Part shown: one piece after another, positions 8,510 through 17,008 of the stretch
How positions within the stretch are numbered: the first letter of the stretch is position 1
Layout: every line of letters starts with the position of its first letter
Origin: Pseudactinotalea suaedae
GTDB taxonomy: Bacteria; Actinomycetota; Actinomycetes; Actinomycetales; Beutenbergiaceae
Length of the DNA stretch: 64,000 nt
Reading direction: 5' to 3'
Assembly (NCBI RefSeq): GCF_009733815.1
Contig: NZ_WNXY01000008.1
Coordinates: 1-64,000 of the forward strand
Position numbers and translations under genes: made by a program
Notes under the pieces: model-generated
Database searches by the model: none
What the model saw: the letters and a program-made list of their open reading frames with translations, nothing else
Told to the model about the DNA's origin: nothing

Positions 8510-8924
8510 CGGGTTCTCCAGTCTGTTGATCAGCGTTGTGCTGGCATCAGGGTGACGCTCGCCGCCGTCAGAACTCGACATCTCGTTCCACTGATCGTGC
8601 GTCGGATGAACGCTCGCACCCGGTCGCAACGTCGCGACCATCCCGCGCTCACCCGTGCCGGCTGCCGTCAGGGCACCGTGGTGCCCTCCCACTCACCCGC
8701 CGCCGGTGGCGTGACCATCACGCACACCTGTCCCGCTCACCCCACCCCCACCAGGGCGAGGAGCACCGATCACCCCACGAGTCACCCTGTGCACAGGCTC
8801 GCGCCGCTCGGACCGCGCGTTCGCACCGCCGCCCAGGCACCTGCAGCACTGCGGCTCTTCGACGCTCTACCACTGTCTCGAAGATTCGCTAGACAGCCGC
8901 AGAGAGTGCCATCGGCGCCCTAGC
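8510..8924. other. 415-bp intergenic region without a recognisable gene
   Basis: This separates the YCII gene (start at 8509, minus strand) from the end of the ThuA operon (stop at 8925, minus strand). It should hold the YCII promoter, although I see no convincing -10/-35 pair. Short frames here look random. The only structure seen is the hairpin at 8873-8896. Confidence 0.6.
8873..8896 (-). terminator. Hairpin after the ThuA operon
   Basis: CTGTCT pairs with AGACAG, and inside it CGAA pairs with TTCG, with a 2-nt bulge. It lies about 30 bp after the thuA-like stop on the minus strand. No T-tract follows. It could be a terminator or a regulator binding site. Confidence 0.4.
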
Positions 8925-9647
8925 TCAGGCGTGCGTACGCGGCTGGTTCCGCACCTCAGGCTGCTGCCGGGCACGGTCACGGGCGGCCCACTGCACCGCG
9001 TTGGCGAGCACTCGCCGCACCTGCGGGTGGTGGTAGACCGGGTACTCCTGGTCGCCGGGCGAGAAGTAGAAGACCTTCCCCTGGCCGCGACGGTAGGTGA
9101 GGCCGGAACGGAAGATCTCGCCGCCGGAGAACCACGACGCGAACACGAGCTCGTCCGGCGGCGGCACGTCGAAGAACTCGCCGTACATCTCCTGCGCCTC
9201 GATCACGAACGGCTGCTCCACACCCTCGGCGATCGGGTGGGTGGGGTCGACCGTCCAGACGATCTCGCGGTCCTGATCGTTGCGCCACGCCAACGAGCAG
9301 GTCGTCCCCATGAGGCGGATGAAGATCTTCGAGAAGTGAGCCGAGTGCAGCGCCAGCAGGCCCATGCCGCCCAGCACGTGCCGGTGCACGCGCTCCACGA
9401 CGTCGTCGGCGACCTCGCCGTGGGCGATGTGCCCCCACCACAGCAGCACGTCGGTCGCCGCGAGGACCTCCTCGGTGAGCCCGTGCTCGGGATCGGCGAG
9501 GGTCGCCGTGCTCACCTCGACCTCCTCGCCCAGCAGCTCGCGCAACCCTTCGGCGATCGCGCCGTGCATGCCGGTCGGGTACAGCGCCTGCACCGACGCG
9601 TCCCGCTGCTCGTGCACGCCCTCGTTCCACACCAGTACCCGGATCAT
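8925..9647 (-). CDS. ThuA-domain (trehalose-utilisation type) protein
   Basis: A 240-residue protein with the glutamine-amidotransferase-like ThuA fold: [43 protein letters not shown] and a late [25 protein letters not shown]. Family members accompany Gfo/Idh/MocA dehydrogenases in oxidised-sugar pathways (ThuA/ThuB for 3-keto-trehalose in rhizobia). The start at 9647 overlaps the stop of the upstream dehydrogenase by ATGA, so the two are translationally coupled. The exact reaction is unknown. Confidence 0.88.
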   Translation of the reverse strand: MIRVLVWNEGVHEQRDASVQALYPTGMHGAIAEGLRELLGEEVEVSTATLADPEHGLTEEVLAATDVLLWWGHIAHGEVADDVVERVHRHVLGGMGLLALHSAHFSKIFIRLMGTTCSLAWRNDQDREIVWTVDPTHPIAEGVEQPFVIEAQEMYGEFFDVPPPDELVFASWFSGGEIFRSGLTYRRGQGKVFYFSPGDQEYPVYHHPQVRRVLANAVQWAARDRARQQPEVRNQPRTHA

Positions 9648-10753
9648 CGTGCGACCTCCGCCATCAGCTCGTCCATCCTGACCTCTGCCCCTCGTTCCGC
9701 CGAGAGGTACGCCGCCTCGAGGATCCGTGTTCGGGTCGCCCCGATCGTGCCGTCGTAGACGTTCCACCTGCTCGGGTCGGCGACGGCGACCAGGAACCTG
9801 TCGACGACGGCCCTGTGCCCGAGGCTCTCGCGCTCGGGCAGCACCACGTCGTCGCTGCCGTCGGCGGCAGCGCCGAACACGGTCACGGTCGCCGGTGCGT
9901 AGTCGATCGTGCGCAGCTCGACGCCGCCGTCGGTGCCGTACAGCGTGATCGCCATGTCGTCACCGGAGGGCCGGTGCGTGGCCCAGCTCGCCTCCAGCGT
10001 GAACGAGACGCCACCCTCCAGCCGCAGCATCACCACCCCGAGGTCCTCGACCTCGAACGCCGATCCCACGGCCTGCTTGCCGCTGCCCGATCCACCGAGC
10101 CCGCGGGGGCCGAGCTCGGCGTGCGTGACGGCCGAGACCGCGAGCACCCGCGGCTCCCCCAGCATGTGCAGGGTCGCGTCCAGCATGTGCACGCCGAGAT
10201 CGATCAGGGGACCGCCGCCGCCCATCGCCTTGTTGGTGAACCAGCTCCCGAGCGAGGGGATGCCCGCGCGCCGCCACCACTCGGCCTTCGCGTGGTAGAC
10301 CCGTCCGAGCGCGCCGGCCTCCACCTGGTCGCGCATCGAGGAGATGTCGCCGCGGTAGCGGTGGTTGAAGGCCACCTCGAGCACACGGTTGCTGCGCCGT
10401 GCGGCCGCGACCATGGCGTCCGCCTCGGCCGCGGTCCGCGCCATCGGCTTCTCGGAGAGCACGTGGATCCCGGCGTCGAGCGCGGCGATCGCGATCGGCG
10501 CGTGCAGGAAGGTCGGCACCGCGATGCTGACGGCGTCGAGCTCGACCTGCGTCAGCAGGTCCTCCCACCGCGGCACCGCGTTCGGCACCTCGTACTTCGC
10601 GGCCAGGTCCGTGCGCAGCTGGTCCTCGAGCCCCGCGATCCCGACGACCTGCACGTCGGGACGTGCGGCATAGCTCGCGAGATGCTGCTGGCCGGCCCAG
10701 CCGAGTCCGATGACCCCCACCCGCAGCGGGGTGTCGGGAGAGTTGGTCGTCAC
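9644..10753 (-). CDS. Gfo/Idh/MocA-family sugar dehydrogenase
   Basis: A 369-residue protein with an NAD(P) Rossmann domain ([12 protein letters not shown] near residue 13), the EKP motif ([16 protein letters not shown]) that carries the catalytic lysine, and a C-terminal alpha/beta domain with [15 protein letters not shown], whose Asp and His are the usual active-site residues. It likely oxidises a ring hydroxyl of a sugar, glycoside or cyclitol. It is co-directional with the ROK gene upstream and coupled to thuA downstream. The substrate cannot be named. Confidence 0.9.
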   Translation of the reverse strand: MTTNSPDTPLRVGVIGLGWAGQQHLASYAARPDVQVVGIAGLEDQLRTDLAAKYEVPNAVPRWEDLLTQVELDAVSIAVPTFLHAPIAIAALDAGIHVLSEKPMARTAAEADAMVAAARRSNRVLEVAFNHRYRGDISSMRDQVEAGALGRVYHAKAEWWRRAGIPSLGSWFTNKAMGGGGPLIDLGVHMLDATLHMLGEPRVLAVSAVTHAELGPRGLGGSGSGKQAVGSAFEVEDLGVVMLRLEGGVSFTLEASWATHRPSGDDMAITLYGTDGGVELRTIDYAPATVTVFGAAADGSDDVVLPERESLGHRAVVDRFLVAVADPSRWNVYDGTIGATRTRILEAAYLSAERGAEVRMDELMAEVAR

Positions 10754-10774
10754 GCTGATGCTCCTTCGGTTCGA

Positions 10775-10836
10775 CGTGCTCAGGTCAGTGATGAAGCCGT
10801 GCTCAGGTCAGTGATGAAGCCGTGCTCAGGTCAGGG
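10775..10836. repeat. 23-bp tandem repeat, 2.7 copies
   Basis: A 23-bp unit beginning CGTGCTCAGGTCAGTGATG repeats exactly at 10775-10797 and 10798-10820, with a third, partial copy from 10821 that runs into the 3' end of the ROK gene. It fills most of the gap between the ROK gene and the Gfo gene. It probably arose by duplication of the ROK gene end. Confidence 0.9.
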
Positions 10837-12036
10837 TGAGGGCGAGGCGAACCAGGTCGCGATCGCCGAGGGGGTGAGGGCATGACGAGCCGCCAGGATC
10901 GCCGCCCCCAGGGCACCGGCGTTGCTGTCGCCACGGGCCGGGACGATCTGCAGGTGCTCGGTCGCGAGCGGCAGCGAGTGCCGGTAGACGACCTCCCGCA
11001 CACCCGCGATCAGGTCCTCGCCGCCGCGGCCGATGCTGCCGCCGATCACGATGACCGAGGGGCCGAGGACGTTGACGACCGTCGCGACCACCGCTCCCAC
11101 CTCGCGACCCGCCTGCCGGACCAGCTCGATCGCGGTGCGGTCACCGGCGCGGACCAAGGCGACGACGTCGGCGCTCGTCCGCGCCTCGATGTCGCGCTCC
11201 CGCAGCTGCGCCGCGATCGCCGGACCGGAGGCGATGTCCTCCAGCTCCCGCTCGTCCTCGGCGGGGCGGCCGCTGTCGGCCGTCCACGGCACCCGGACGT
11301 GCCCGAGGTCGCCGGCCGACCCTCGCGCACCGCGCTGCAGGGTGCCGCCCATCACGATCCCGGCGCCGATGCCGGTGGAGACCTTCACGTAGAGGAGGTC
11401 GTCGGCCTCGGGCCACCACGTCGCGTGCTCGCCGAGCGCGAGCACGTTGACGTCGTTGTCCACGAGCACCGCGAGCTCGGGCTGCTGCAGCTGCGCGCGC
11501 ACGAGCGCGGGCACGTCGACACGGTCCCACCCCGGCATGATCGGCGGGTTCACGGGGCGACCGGAGGCGTGCTCGACCGGCCCGGGCAGACCCATGCCGA
11601 GGGCGGCGACCTCGGCCCAGGGGCGAGCGACGCCGTCGAGCAGGGAGGTCGCGGTGCCGAGCACGGCACCGAGCACCGCGTCGGGGCCGTCGGCGATCTC
11701 GAGCTCGACCGTCGCGGCGCTGAGCACACCGCCGGCGAGGTCGCCGACGGCGACCGTGCCGTGCGTGGCACCGAGGTCGATCCCGACGACAACCCTCGCC
11801 ACCGGGTTGAACGCCACCCGGGCGGGTGGCCGGCCACCGGAGGAGGCGGCCGCACCCGCCGGTGCGAGCACGCCGGTGCGCAGGAGGTCGTCGACCCGGC
11901 TGGACACGGTCGATCGCGACAGCCCGGTGAGGTGGGCGATCTCGGCGCGGGTGCGGGGTACGCCGTCGAGCATCAACGCCAGCAGGCCACCGGGCCCGGG
12001 GCCGGCGGCGCGGCCTCGGTCGGTGGGCGGCCTCAT
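10831..12036 (-). CDS. ROK-family transcriptional repressor lacking the zinc cysteine cluster
   Basis: A 401-residue protein. A MarR-like winged helix (TRAEIAHLTGLSRSTVSSRVDDLLRTGVL) precedes a sugar-kinase-like ROK domain with VGIDLGATHGTVAVGDL, VDNDVNVLALGE and STGIGAGIVMGG. After GHVRV the usual CxCGxxGCxE zinc motif is replaced by a Cys-free stretch (ADSGRPAEDERELEDIASG). MRPPTD at 12036 is taken as the start. It is divergent from the sugar operon at 12171 and upstream of the Gfo-ThuA pair, so it probably represses both until a sugar ligand binds. Confidence 0.9.
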   Translation of the reverse strand: MRPPTDRGRAAGPGPGGLLALMLDGVPRTRAEIAHLTGLSRSTVSSRVDDLLRTGVLAPAGAAASSGGRPPARVAFNPVARVVVGIDLGATHGTVAVGDLAGGVLSAATVELEIADGPDAVLGAVLGTATSLLDGVARPWAEVAALGMGLPGPVEHASGRPVNPPIMPGWDRVDVPALVRAQLQQPELAVLVDNDVNVLALGEHATWWPEADDLLYVKVSTGIGAGIVMGGTLQRGARGSAGDLGHVRVPWTADSGRPAEDERELEDIASGPAIAAQLRERDIEARTSADVVALVRAGDRTAIELVRQAGREVGAVVATVVNVLGPSVIVIGGSIGRGGEDLIAGVREVVYRHSLPLATEHLQIVPARGDSNAGALGAAILAARHALTPSAIATWFASPSP

Positions 12037-12065
12037 GGTTCTGAGTACAGCACAGCCCACTACTG

Positions 12066-12096
12066 GCGATCAATGCACGGACTTCTGATTGATTGC
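12066..12096. promoter_or_regulatory. Inverted repeat in the ROK/sugar-operon intergenic region
   Basis: GCGATCAAT and ATTGATTGC (8 of 9 paired) are separated by 13 bp, placed between the ROK start (12036) and the divergent operon start (12171). The AT-rich half-sites stand out from the surroundings. It is a candidate ROK operator. A TTGACA hexamer follows at 12123, but no good -10 pairs with it. Confidence 0.5.
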
Positions 12097-12170
12097 TCCG
12101 CATAAGTGTGGTTGCGTATCCGTTGACACCCGCGGGCGCCTCTCGAGTGCCCACTGACGAAGGAGCACGC

Positions 12171-12929
12171 GTGCCCACATCCCCCCTGTCGGTCCAGCTC
12201 TACACGGTCCGCGAGGCGGCCGCCGAGGACCTGACCGGAACTCTCCAGCGACTCGCCGACATCGGCTTCGAGCTGGTCGAGCCCTACGCGTTCACCACCT
12301 TCGGCCCGGCGCTGGGCGAGGCGCTGCAGGCGAGCGGGCTGCGCGCCCCCACCACCCACCAGGGCTTCCTCACGGCGGACGCCGCCGAGCAGGACCGGAT
12401 CTTCGCCGCGGCCGCCGCGCTCGGGATGGAGCGGGTCATCGACCCCCACTACCCCGCGGAGAACTGGGCGAGCGCCGCGCAGATCGCCGACACCGCGGCC
12501 CGGCTCAACGCCGCCGCCGAGATCGCCGCCACGCACGGCCTCACCGTCGGCTACCACAACCACGCGTTCGAGCTCGAGAGCCGTCCCGAGGGCGAGGGCG
12601 GCCGCTCCGGTCTGGAGCTGCTCGCCGAGCAGCTGGTCCCCGAGGTCGGCCTCGAGGTCGACGCCTACTGGGCAGCTGTCGGCGGCGAGGAGCCGGTCGC
12701 GCTGCTGCAGCGGCTCGGCGACCAGGTCGTCGCGGTGCACGTCAAGGACGGCCCCGGCACCAAGGAGAACAAGGACCAGGTGGCGGTGGGCGCGGGCGAC
12801 CAGCCGATCGCCGAGATCCTCGCGGCCACCGCGAACGCCCTGCACGTCATCGAGCTCGACGACAGCCGCGGCGACCGGTTCCAGGCCGTCGCCGACAGCT
12901 TCACCTACCTCTCCGAGGCCCGCGCATGA
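12171..12929 (+). CDS. Sugar phosphate isomerase/epimerase (AP_endonuc_2 TIM barrel)
   Basis: A 252-residue TIM-barrel protein: SVQLYTVREAA, IGFELVEPY, THQGFL, MERVIDPHY, VGYHNHAFE, LEVDAYWAAVGG, VVAVHVKDG and HVIELDD. These give the metal ligands (E, H, D, H, E) of the IolE/IolI-type isomerase fold. The GTG start at 12171 follows AAGGAG by 5 bases; the open frame upstream has no ribosome site. It is the first gene of a ROK-controlled operon and overlaps the next gene by ATGA. It likely isomerises or dehydrates a keto sugar made by the neighbouring dehydrogenases. Confidence 0.88.
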   Translation: MPTSPLSVQLYTVREAAAEDLTGTLQRLADIGFELVEPYAFTTFGPALGEALQASGLRAPTTHQGFLTADAAEQDRIFAAAAALGMERVIDPHYPAENWASAAQIADTAARLNAAAEIAATHGLTVGYHNHAFELESRPEGEGGRSGLELLAEQLVPEVGLEVDAYWAAVGGEEPVALLQRLGDQVVAVHVKDGPGTKENKDQVAVGAGDQPIAEILAATANALHVIELDDSRGDRFQAVADSFTYLSEARA

Positions 12930-14029
12930 CCGGGTCCGGCCGCGCGGGCGTCGGCATCATCGGCGCCGGCAACATCAGCACCCAGTACCTGACGAACCTC
13001 ACCACCATGCCCGACGTCGAGGTGCGGTTCGTCGCGGACCTCGACACCGACCGCGCCGCGGCTCAGGCCGAGGCCTACGGTGTGCCGGCTTCCGGCACGG
13101 TCGCCGAGCTGCTGGCCGACGAGGAGATCGAGGTCGTCGTCAACCTCACCGTGCCGGCCGTGCACGTGGCGGTCGCCCAGGAGATCCTCGCGGCCGGCAA
13201 GCACACCTGGAGCGAGAAGCCGTTCGCGCTGGAGCGCGAGAGCGGCCGCGAGCTGCTGGCGGCCGCCCAGTCCGCCGGCCTCCGGGTCGCGACCGCGCCC
13301 GACACGTTCCTGGGTGCCGGGATCCAGTCCTCGCTGCGGCTGGTCGCCGCCGGCGGTATCGGCCCGGCGCACGGCGCCCTCACGCTCATGCAGTCACCCG
13401 GCCCGGAGTCCTGGCACCCGAACCCGGCGTTCCTCTTCGACGTCGGCGCCGGTCCGCTGTTCGACATCGGCCCGTACTACCTGACGGCGTTGGTGCAGTT
13501 CTTCGGGCCCGTCGCCCGGGTGCACGCGGTGACCTCGAAGGCGCGCGCCGAGCGCGTGATCGGGTCCGGCCCGCTGGCCGGCCAGAGCTTCCCGGTCAAC
13601 GTGCCCACGCACGTCTCCACGCTGGTGGAGTTCGAGAGCAGCCAGACGGCGCAGAGCATCTTCTCGTTCGACTCCCGCCTGGGCAGGACCCAGTTCGAGA
13701 TCACCGGGGACGACGCGACCCTCACGGTGCCCGACCCGAACACCTTCTCCGGCGACCTCCTGATCACGACCGGGCGCGACGCCGTCGAGACCCGGCCCTC
13801 CGAGGGATCGGCTGCCGGGCGCGGCACGGGCGTCGTGGAGATGGTCCGCGCGATCCGCGCCGGCGTGCCCGAGCGGGCCTCCGGCGAGCTGGCGTTCCAC
13901 GTCCTCGACGTGATGCAGTCGATCATCGAGGCGGGCGAGGCCCGCGAGCCCGTGGACGTGACGAGCACGGTCGAGGTGCCGCCACCGCTCGACGTCGACT
14001 GGGACCCGACGGCGGCGACGCTCACGTGA
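12926..14029 (+). CDS. Gfo/Idh/MocA-family oxidoreductase
   Basis: A 367-residue protein with a Rossmann motif (GIIGAGNIS near residue 10), the catalytic EKP motif (HTWSEKPFALERESG) and the FDIGPYYLTALVQFFGP helix in the C-terminal domain. Its start overlaps the isomerase stop by 4 bp. It differs strongly from the other two family members in this locus, so they are not recent duplicates. It probably performs a separate oxidation or reduction step on the same sugar. Confidence 0.9.
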   Translation: MTGSGRAGVGIIGAGNISTQYLTNLTTMPDVEVRFVADLDTDRAAAQAEAYGVPASGTVAELLADEEIEVVVNLTVPAVHVAVAQEILAAGKHTWSEKPFALERESGRELLAAAQSAGLRVATAPDTFLGAGIQSSLRLVAAGGIGPAHGALTLMQSPGPESWHPNPAFLFDVGAGPLFDIGPYYLTALVQFFGPVARVHAVTSKARAERVIGSGPLAGQSFPVNVPTHVSTLVEFESSQTAQSIFSFDSRLGRTQFEITGDDATLTVPDPNTFSGDLLITTGRDAVETRPSEGSAAGRGTGVVEMVRAIRAGVPERASGELAFHVLDVMQSIIEAGEAREPVDVTSTVEVPPPLDVDWDPTAATLT

Positions 14030-14075
14030 GGGCGTCCAGCACCGCCGTCGAGCTCGGCGTGAACGGGACCGCACG

Positions 14076-15173
14076 ATGACCGCGGTCGGGCTGCCGGGCG
14101 CCGGGCTGGGCGTGGGGATCATCGGCGGCGGGTTCATGGCCCGGATGCACGCCCGGTCGGCGCTGCTGGCCGGGGCGCGGCTGGCCGGGCTGAGCTCGTC
14201 GTCGCCGGAGAGCGCCGCCCGGGCGGCGCAGGCGCTCGGGTTCGAGCGCGGGTACGGCAGCGTCGAGGAGCTGCTGGCGGACCGGACGATCGACGTGGTG
14301 CACGTGTGCACCCCGAACGCGCTGCACGCCGAGCACGCCGCGGCCGTGATCGCCTCGGGGCGGGACGTCGTGTGCGAGAAGCCGCTGGCCACCACGGTGG
14401 CGGACGCGACCGCGCTGACCGAGGCGGCCGCCGCCGCGAACGTCACCGCCACCGTGCCGTTCGTCTACCGCTTCCACCCGCTGGTGCGGGAGGCGCGGGA
14501 ACGGGTCGCGAGCGGCGAGACCGGGCGGGTGCTCACCGTGGCGGCCAGCTATCTGCAGGACTGGCTGCTCACCTCCGAGGACGACAACTGGCGCGTGGAC
14601 GCCGAGCTCGGCGGCGCCTCCCGGGCGTTCGCCGACATCGGCTCGCACCTGGTCGACCTGGTCGAGTTCGTCACCGGTGACCGGATCACCCGCATCGCCG
14701 GCCGCACGCGCACCTTCTTCACCGAGCGGGCCCAGCACGCCCAGGTGACGAACGAGGACGCGGCGGCGCTCGTCGTCGAGACGGCGGGCGGCGCCGTCGG
14801 GACCCTGCTGGTCTCCCAGGTCGCACCCGGTCGCAAGAACCGGCTGCACCTGGAGATCGCCGGATCGGCCAGCTCGCTCGCGTTCGACCAGGAGCACCCC
14901 GAGACGCTGTGGATCGGGCGCCGCGCGGGCAGCGTGCTGCTGCCGCGGGACGCGGACCAGAACAGCGAGTCCGCGAACCGGTACTCGGTCGCGCCCGCCG
15001 GCCACCCGCAGGGCTACCCCGAGGCGTTTGCCGCCTTCGTCGCCGACTCCTACCTCGCCGCCCGCGGCGACCAGATCGACGGTCTGCCCCGGTTCGCCGA
15101 CGGCCTGCGCGCCGCCATCGTCACCGACGCGGTGCTGCGCGCCGCGCAGGCCGATGGTTGGGTGGACGTCTAA
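14076..15173 (+). CDS. Gfo/Idh/MocA-family oxidoreductase
   Basis: A 365-residue protein: GIIGGGFMARMHARSAL Rossmann motif near residue 15, VVCEKPLATTVADATAL with the catalytic lysine, PFVYRFHPLVREARERV, and FADIGSHLVDLVEFVTG with the Asp/His pair. It closely follows the usual MviM-type layout. It lies 46 bp after the second Gfo gene and is likely in the same operon. Presumed NAD(P)-dependent dehydrogenase of a sugar or inositol derivative. Confidence 0.9.
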   Translation: MTAVGLPGAGLGVGIIGGGFMARMHARSALLAGARLAGLSSSSPESAARAAQALGFERGYGSVEELLADRTIDVVHVCTPNALHAEHAAAVIASGRDVVCEKPLATTVADATALTEAAAAANVTATVPFVYRFHPLVREARERVASGETGRVLTVAASYLQDWLLTSEDDNWRVDAELGGASRAFADIGSHLVDLVEFVTGDRITRIAGRTRTFFTERAQHAQVTNEDAAALVVETAGGAVGTLLVSQVAPGRKNRLHLEIAGSASSLAFDQEHPETLWIGRRAGSVLLPRDADQNSESANRYSVAPAGHPQGYPEAFAAFVADSYLAARGDQIDGLPRFADGLRAAIVTDAVLRAAQADGWVDV

Positions 15174-15174
15174 A

Positions 15175-15230
15175 CCCCGGTTTCAACACGATTCCGGACA
15201 CACCCCGGTTTCAACACGATTCTGAACACC
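15175..15230. repeat. 28-bp tandem repeat, two copies, in the operon
   Basis: Two adjacent 28-bp units at 15175-15202 and 15203-15230 share CCCCGGTTTCAACACGATTC exactly and 5 of the last 8 bases. They fill the gap between the third Gfo gene and the last isomerase gene. A different 28-bp tandem repeat with a TTTCAAC core occurs at 49337. Confidence 0.9.
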
Positions 15231-15248
15231 GTCCGAAGGAGAACGTTC

Positions 15249-16265
15249 GTGGCTGACTCATCCCGCCTCCCCGTCACCCTGTTCACCGGCCAGTGGGCCG
15301 ACATGCCGTTCGACGAGCTCGCGCGACGCGCGTCGGAATGGGGCTACGACGGCCTCGAGATCGCCGCGTCCGGCGACCACCTCGACCTCAAGCGTGCCGA
15401 CGAGGACGACTCCTACGTCGCCGAGCGCCTCGAGATCCTCGACCGGTACAACCTCAAGGCCTGGGCGATCAGCCACCACCTCGGCGGCCAGGCCGTGTGC
15501 GACGACCCGATCGACTTCCGGCACCAGGCGATCCTGCGCGACTACGTGTGGGGCGACGGCGACCCCGAGGGTGTGCGCCAGCGTGCCGCAGAGGACATGA
15601 AGCGGGCGGCGCGGGTGGCGCGCAAGCTCGGCATCGACACGGTCGTGGGCTTCACCGGCTCGAAGATCTGGCCCTATGTCGCGATGTTCCCGCCGGTCCC
15701 GGCCTCGGTCATCGACGAGGGCTACGAGGACTTCGCCAACCGCTGGAACCCGATCCTCGACGTCTTCGACTCCGAGGGAGTGAGGTTCGCGCACGAGGTG
15801 CACCCGAGCGAGATCGCCTACGACCACTGGACCAGCGTCCGCACGCTCGAGGCGATCGGTCACCGCGAGGCGTTCGGCTTCAACTGGGACCCCTCGCACA
15901 TGGCGTGGCAGGGCGTCGACTCGGTCGCGTTCATCACCGACTTCGCGGACCGGATCTACCACGTCGACTGCAAGGACACCCGGATCCGCCCGGCCTCGGG
16001 CCGCTCGGGCATCCTCGGCTCCCACCTGCCCTGGGGCGACCCCCGCCGCGGCTGGGACTTCGTGTCCACCGGGCACGGCGACATCCCGTGGGAGGACGCC
16101 TTCCGCGCACTCGCCTCGATCGGCTACGACGGTCCGATCTCGGTCGAGTGGGAAGACGCCGGGATGGACCGCCTCCACGGCGCGGCCGAGGCCGTCGGGT
16201 ACATCCGCTCGCTGCTCTGGGAGCTCCCGACGGCGTCCTTCGACGCCGCCTTCAGCAACCAGTGA
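15249..16265 (+). CDS. Sugar phosphate isomerase/epimerase (TIM barrel)
   Basis: A 338-residue protein: LFTGQWADMPFDELARRASEWGYDGLEIA, DTVVGFTGSKIW, RFAHEVHPSEIAYD (E/H ligands), FNWDPSHMAWQGVD (D/H), YHVDCKDTRI (H) and ISVEWEDAGMDR (E). These complete the metal site of the family. It is longer than the first isomerase by an insertion (GRSGILGSHLPWGDPRRGWDF) before the last strands. The GTG start follows AAGGAG by 7 bases. It is the last gene of the operon. Confidence 0.9.
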   Translation: MADSSRLPVTLFTGQWADMPFDELARRASEWGYDGLEIAASGDHLDLKRADEDDSYVAERLEILDRYNLKAWAISHHLGGQAVCDDPIDFRHQAILRDYVWGDGDPEGVRQRAAEDMKRAARVARKLGIDTVVGFTGSKIWPYVAMFPPVPASVIDEGYEDFANRWNPILDVFDSEGVRFAHEVHPSEIAYDHWTSVRTLEAIGHREAFGFNWDPSHMAWQGVDSVAFITDFADRIYHVDCKDTRIRPASGRSGILGSHLPWGDPRRGWDFVSTGHGDIPWEDAFRALASIGYDGPISVEWEDAGMDRLHGAAEAVGYIRSLLWELPTASFDAAFSNQ

Positions 16266-16275
16266 CCGCGCCGCT

Positions 16276-16316
16276 CCTCCCGGCATCACGCGGGTGATGC
16301 AGGCCCCGTCGGGAGG
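16276..16316 (+). terminator. Two-tier hairpin ending the sugar operon
   Basis: CCTCCCG pairs with CGGGAGG, and directly inside it GCATCAC pairs with GTGATGC around a 4-nt loop. It begins 10 bp after the operon stop. There is no T-tract, but the two perfect 7-bp stems make a strong structure. Confidence 0.55.
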
Positions 16317-16377
16317 GTGCTGACATCGGGGTGGGTGTAGGTTCCCGAGCATCGGTCCGGTTCCGACGGGAGCAACC

Positions 16378-16977
16378 ATGACCACCACCCCCGCACCTGT
16401 TGAGGCACGCACACTCGCGACCACGGTCTGGTGGCTCGTGCTCGTGCAGGGCATCCTGGCGATCGCGTTCGGCGCGGTCGCGATGTTCTTCACCGGCGCG
16501 ACGCTGCTGACGATCATGGTGTTCTTCGGCGTGTACTCGATCCTCGACGGCGTCCTCGCCCTGTGGGGCGGGGTCCGCAACCGCCAGGAGGGCTGGGGCT
16601 GGCTGGTGTTCCAGGGGATCGCCGGCGTCGCGGTGGGCATGCTGGCGCTGCGCTACCCCAGCACGACCGTGATCGCGCTGACGCTGCTGGTCGCGTTCTG
16701 GGCGCTGGTCATCGGTGCGATCCGGATCTGGGGTGCGTTCGAGCTGCGGAGCCTCGGCGCGCAGGGCTGGATCTGGGCGCTCGTGGCGGGCGCCGCCGCG
16801 GTGCTGTTCGGTCTCGCTCTCGTGGTCAGCCCCGGCTACGGCGCCGCCGCACTGGTCTGGCTGATCGGGATCACCACGGCCGTCTTCGGCATCGCCCTCG
16901 TGGTGAACGCGTTCCTGGTCCGCAAGGTCGTGGAGGACTTCGCCGACGACGGCGTGATCAACAGCTCCAGTTCCTGA
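16378..16977 (+). CDS. HdeD/DUF308-family membrane protein
   Basis: A 199-residue protein with six hydrophobic segments (about 17-37, 40-62, 73-92, 98-115, 127-147, 153-175) arranged as three pairs, as in HdeD. The motifs GILAIAFGAVAMFF, YSILDGVLALWGGVRNR and FWALVIGAIRIWGAFELR repeat the family's internal symmetry. HdeD of E. coli is linked to acid resistance, but most actinobacterial relatives have no known role. It follows the sugar operon after a hairpin, so it is likely transcribed separately. Confidence 0.85.
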   Translation: MTTTPAPVEARTLATTVWWLVLVQGILAIAFGAVAMFFTGATLLTIMVFFGVYSILDGVLALWGGVRNRQEGWGWLVFQGIAGVAVGMLALRYPSTTVIALTLLVAFWALVIGAIRIWGAFELRSLGAQGWIWALVAGAAAVLFGLALVVSPGYGAAALVWLIGITTAVFGIALVVNAFLVRKVVEDFADDGVINSSSS

Positions 16978-17008
16978 GCCCCGCCCCCGGTTGGGAGAGA
17001 GTAGGGGC

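Noticed and set aside
8914-8932. tRNA 5' end (GGCGCCCTAGCTCAG)
   Set aside because: No anticodon or T arm follows, and the word overlaps the thuA-like gene end.
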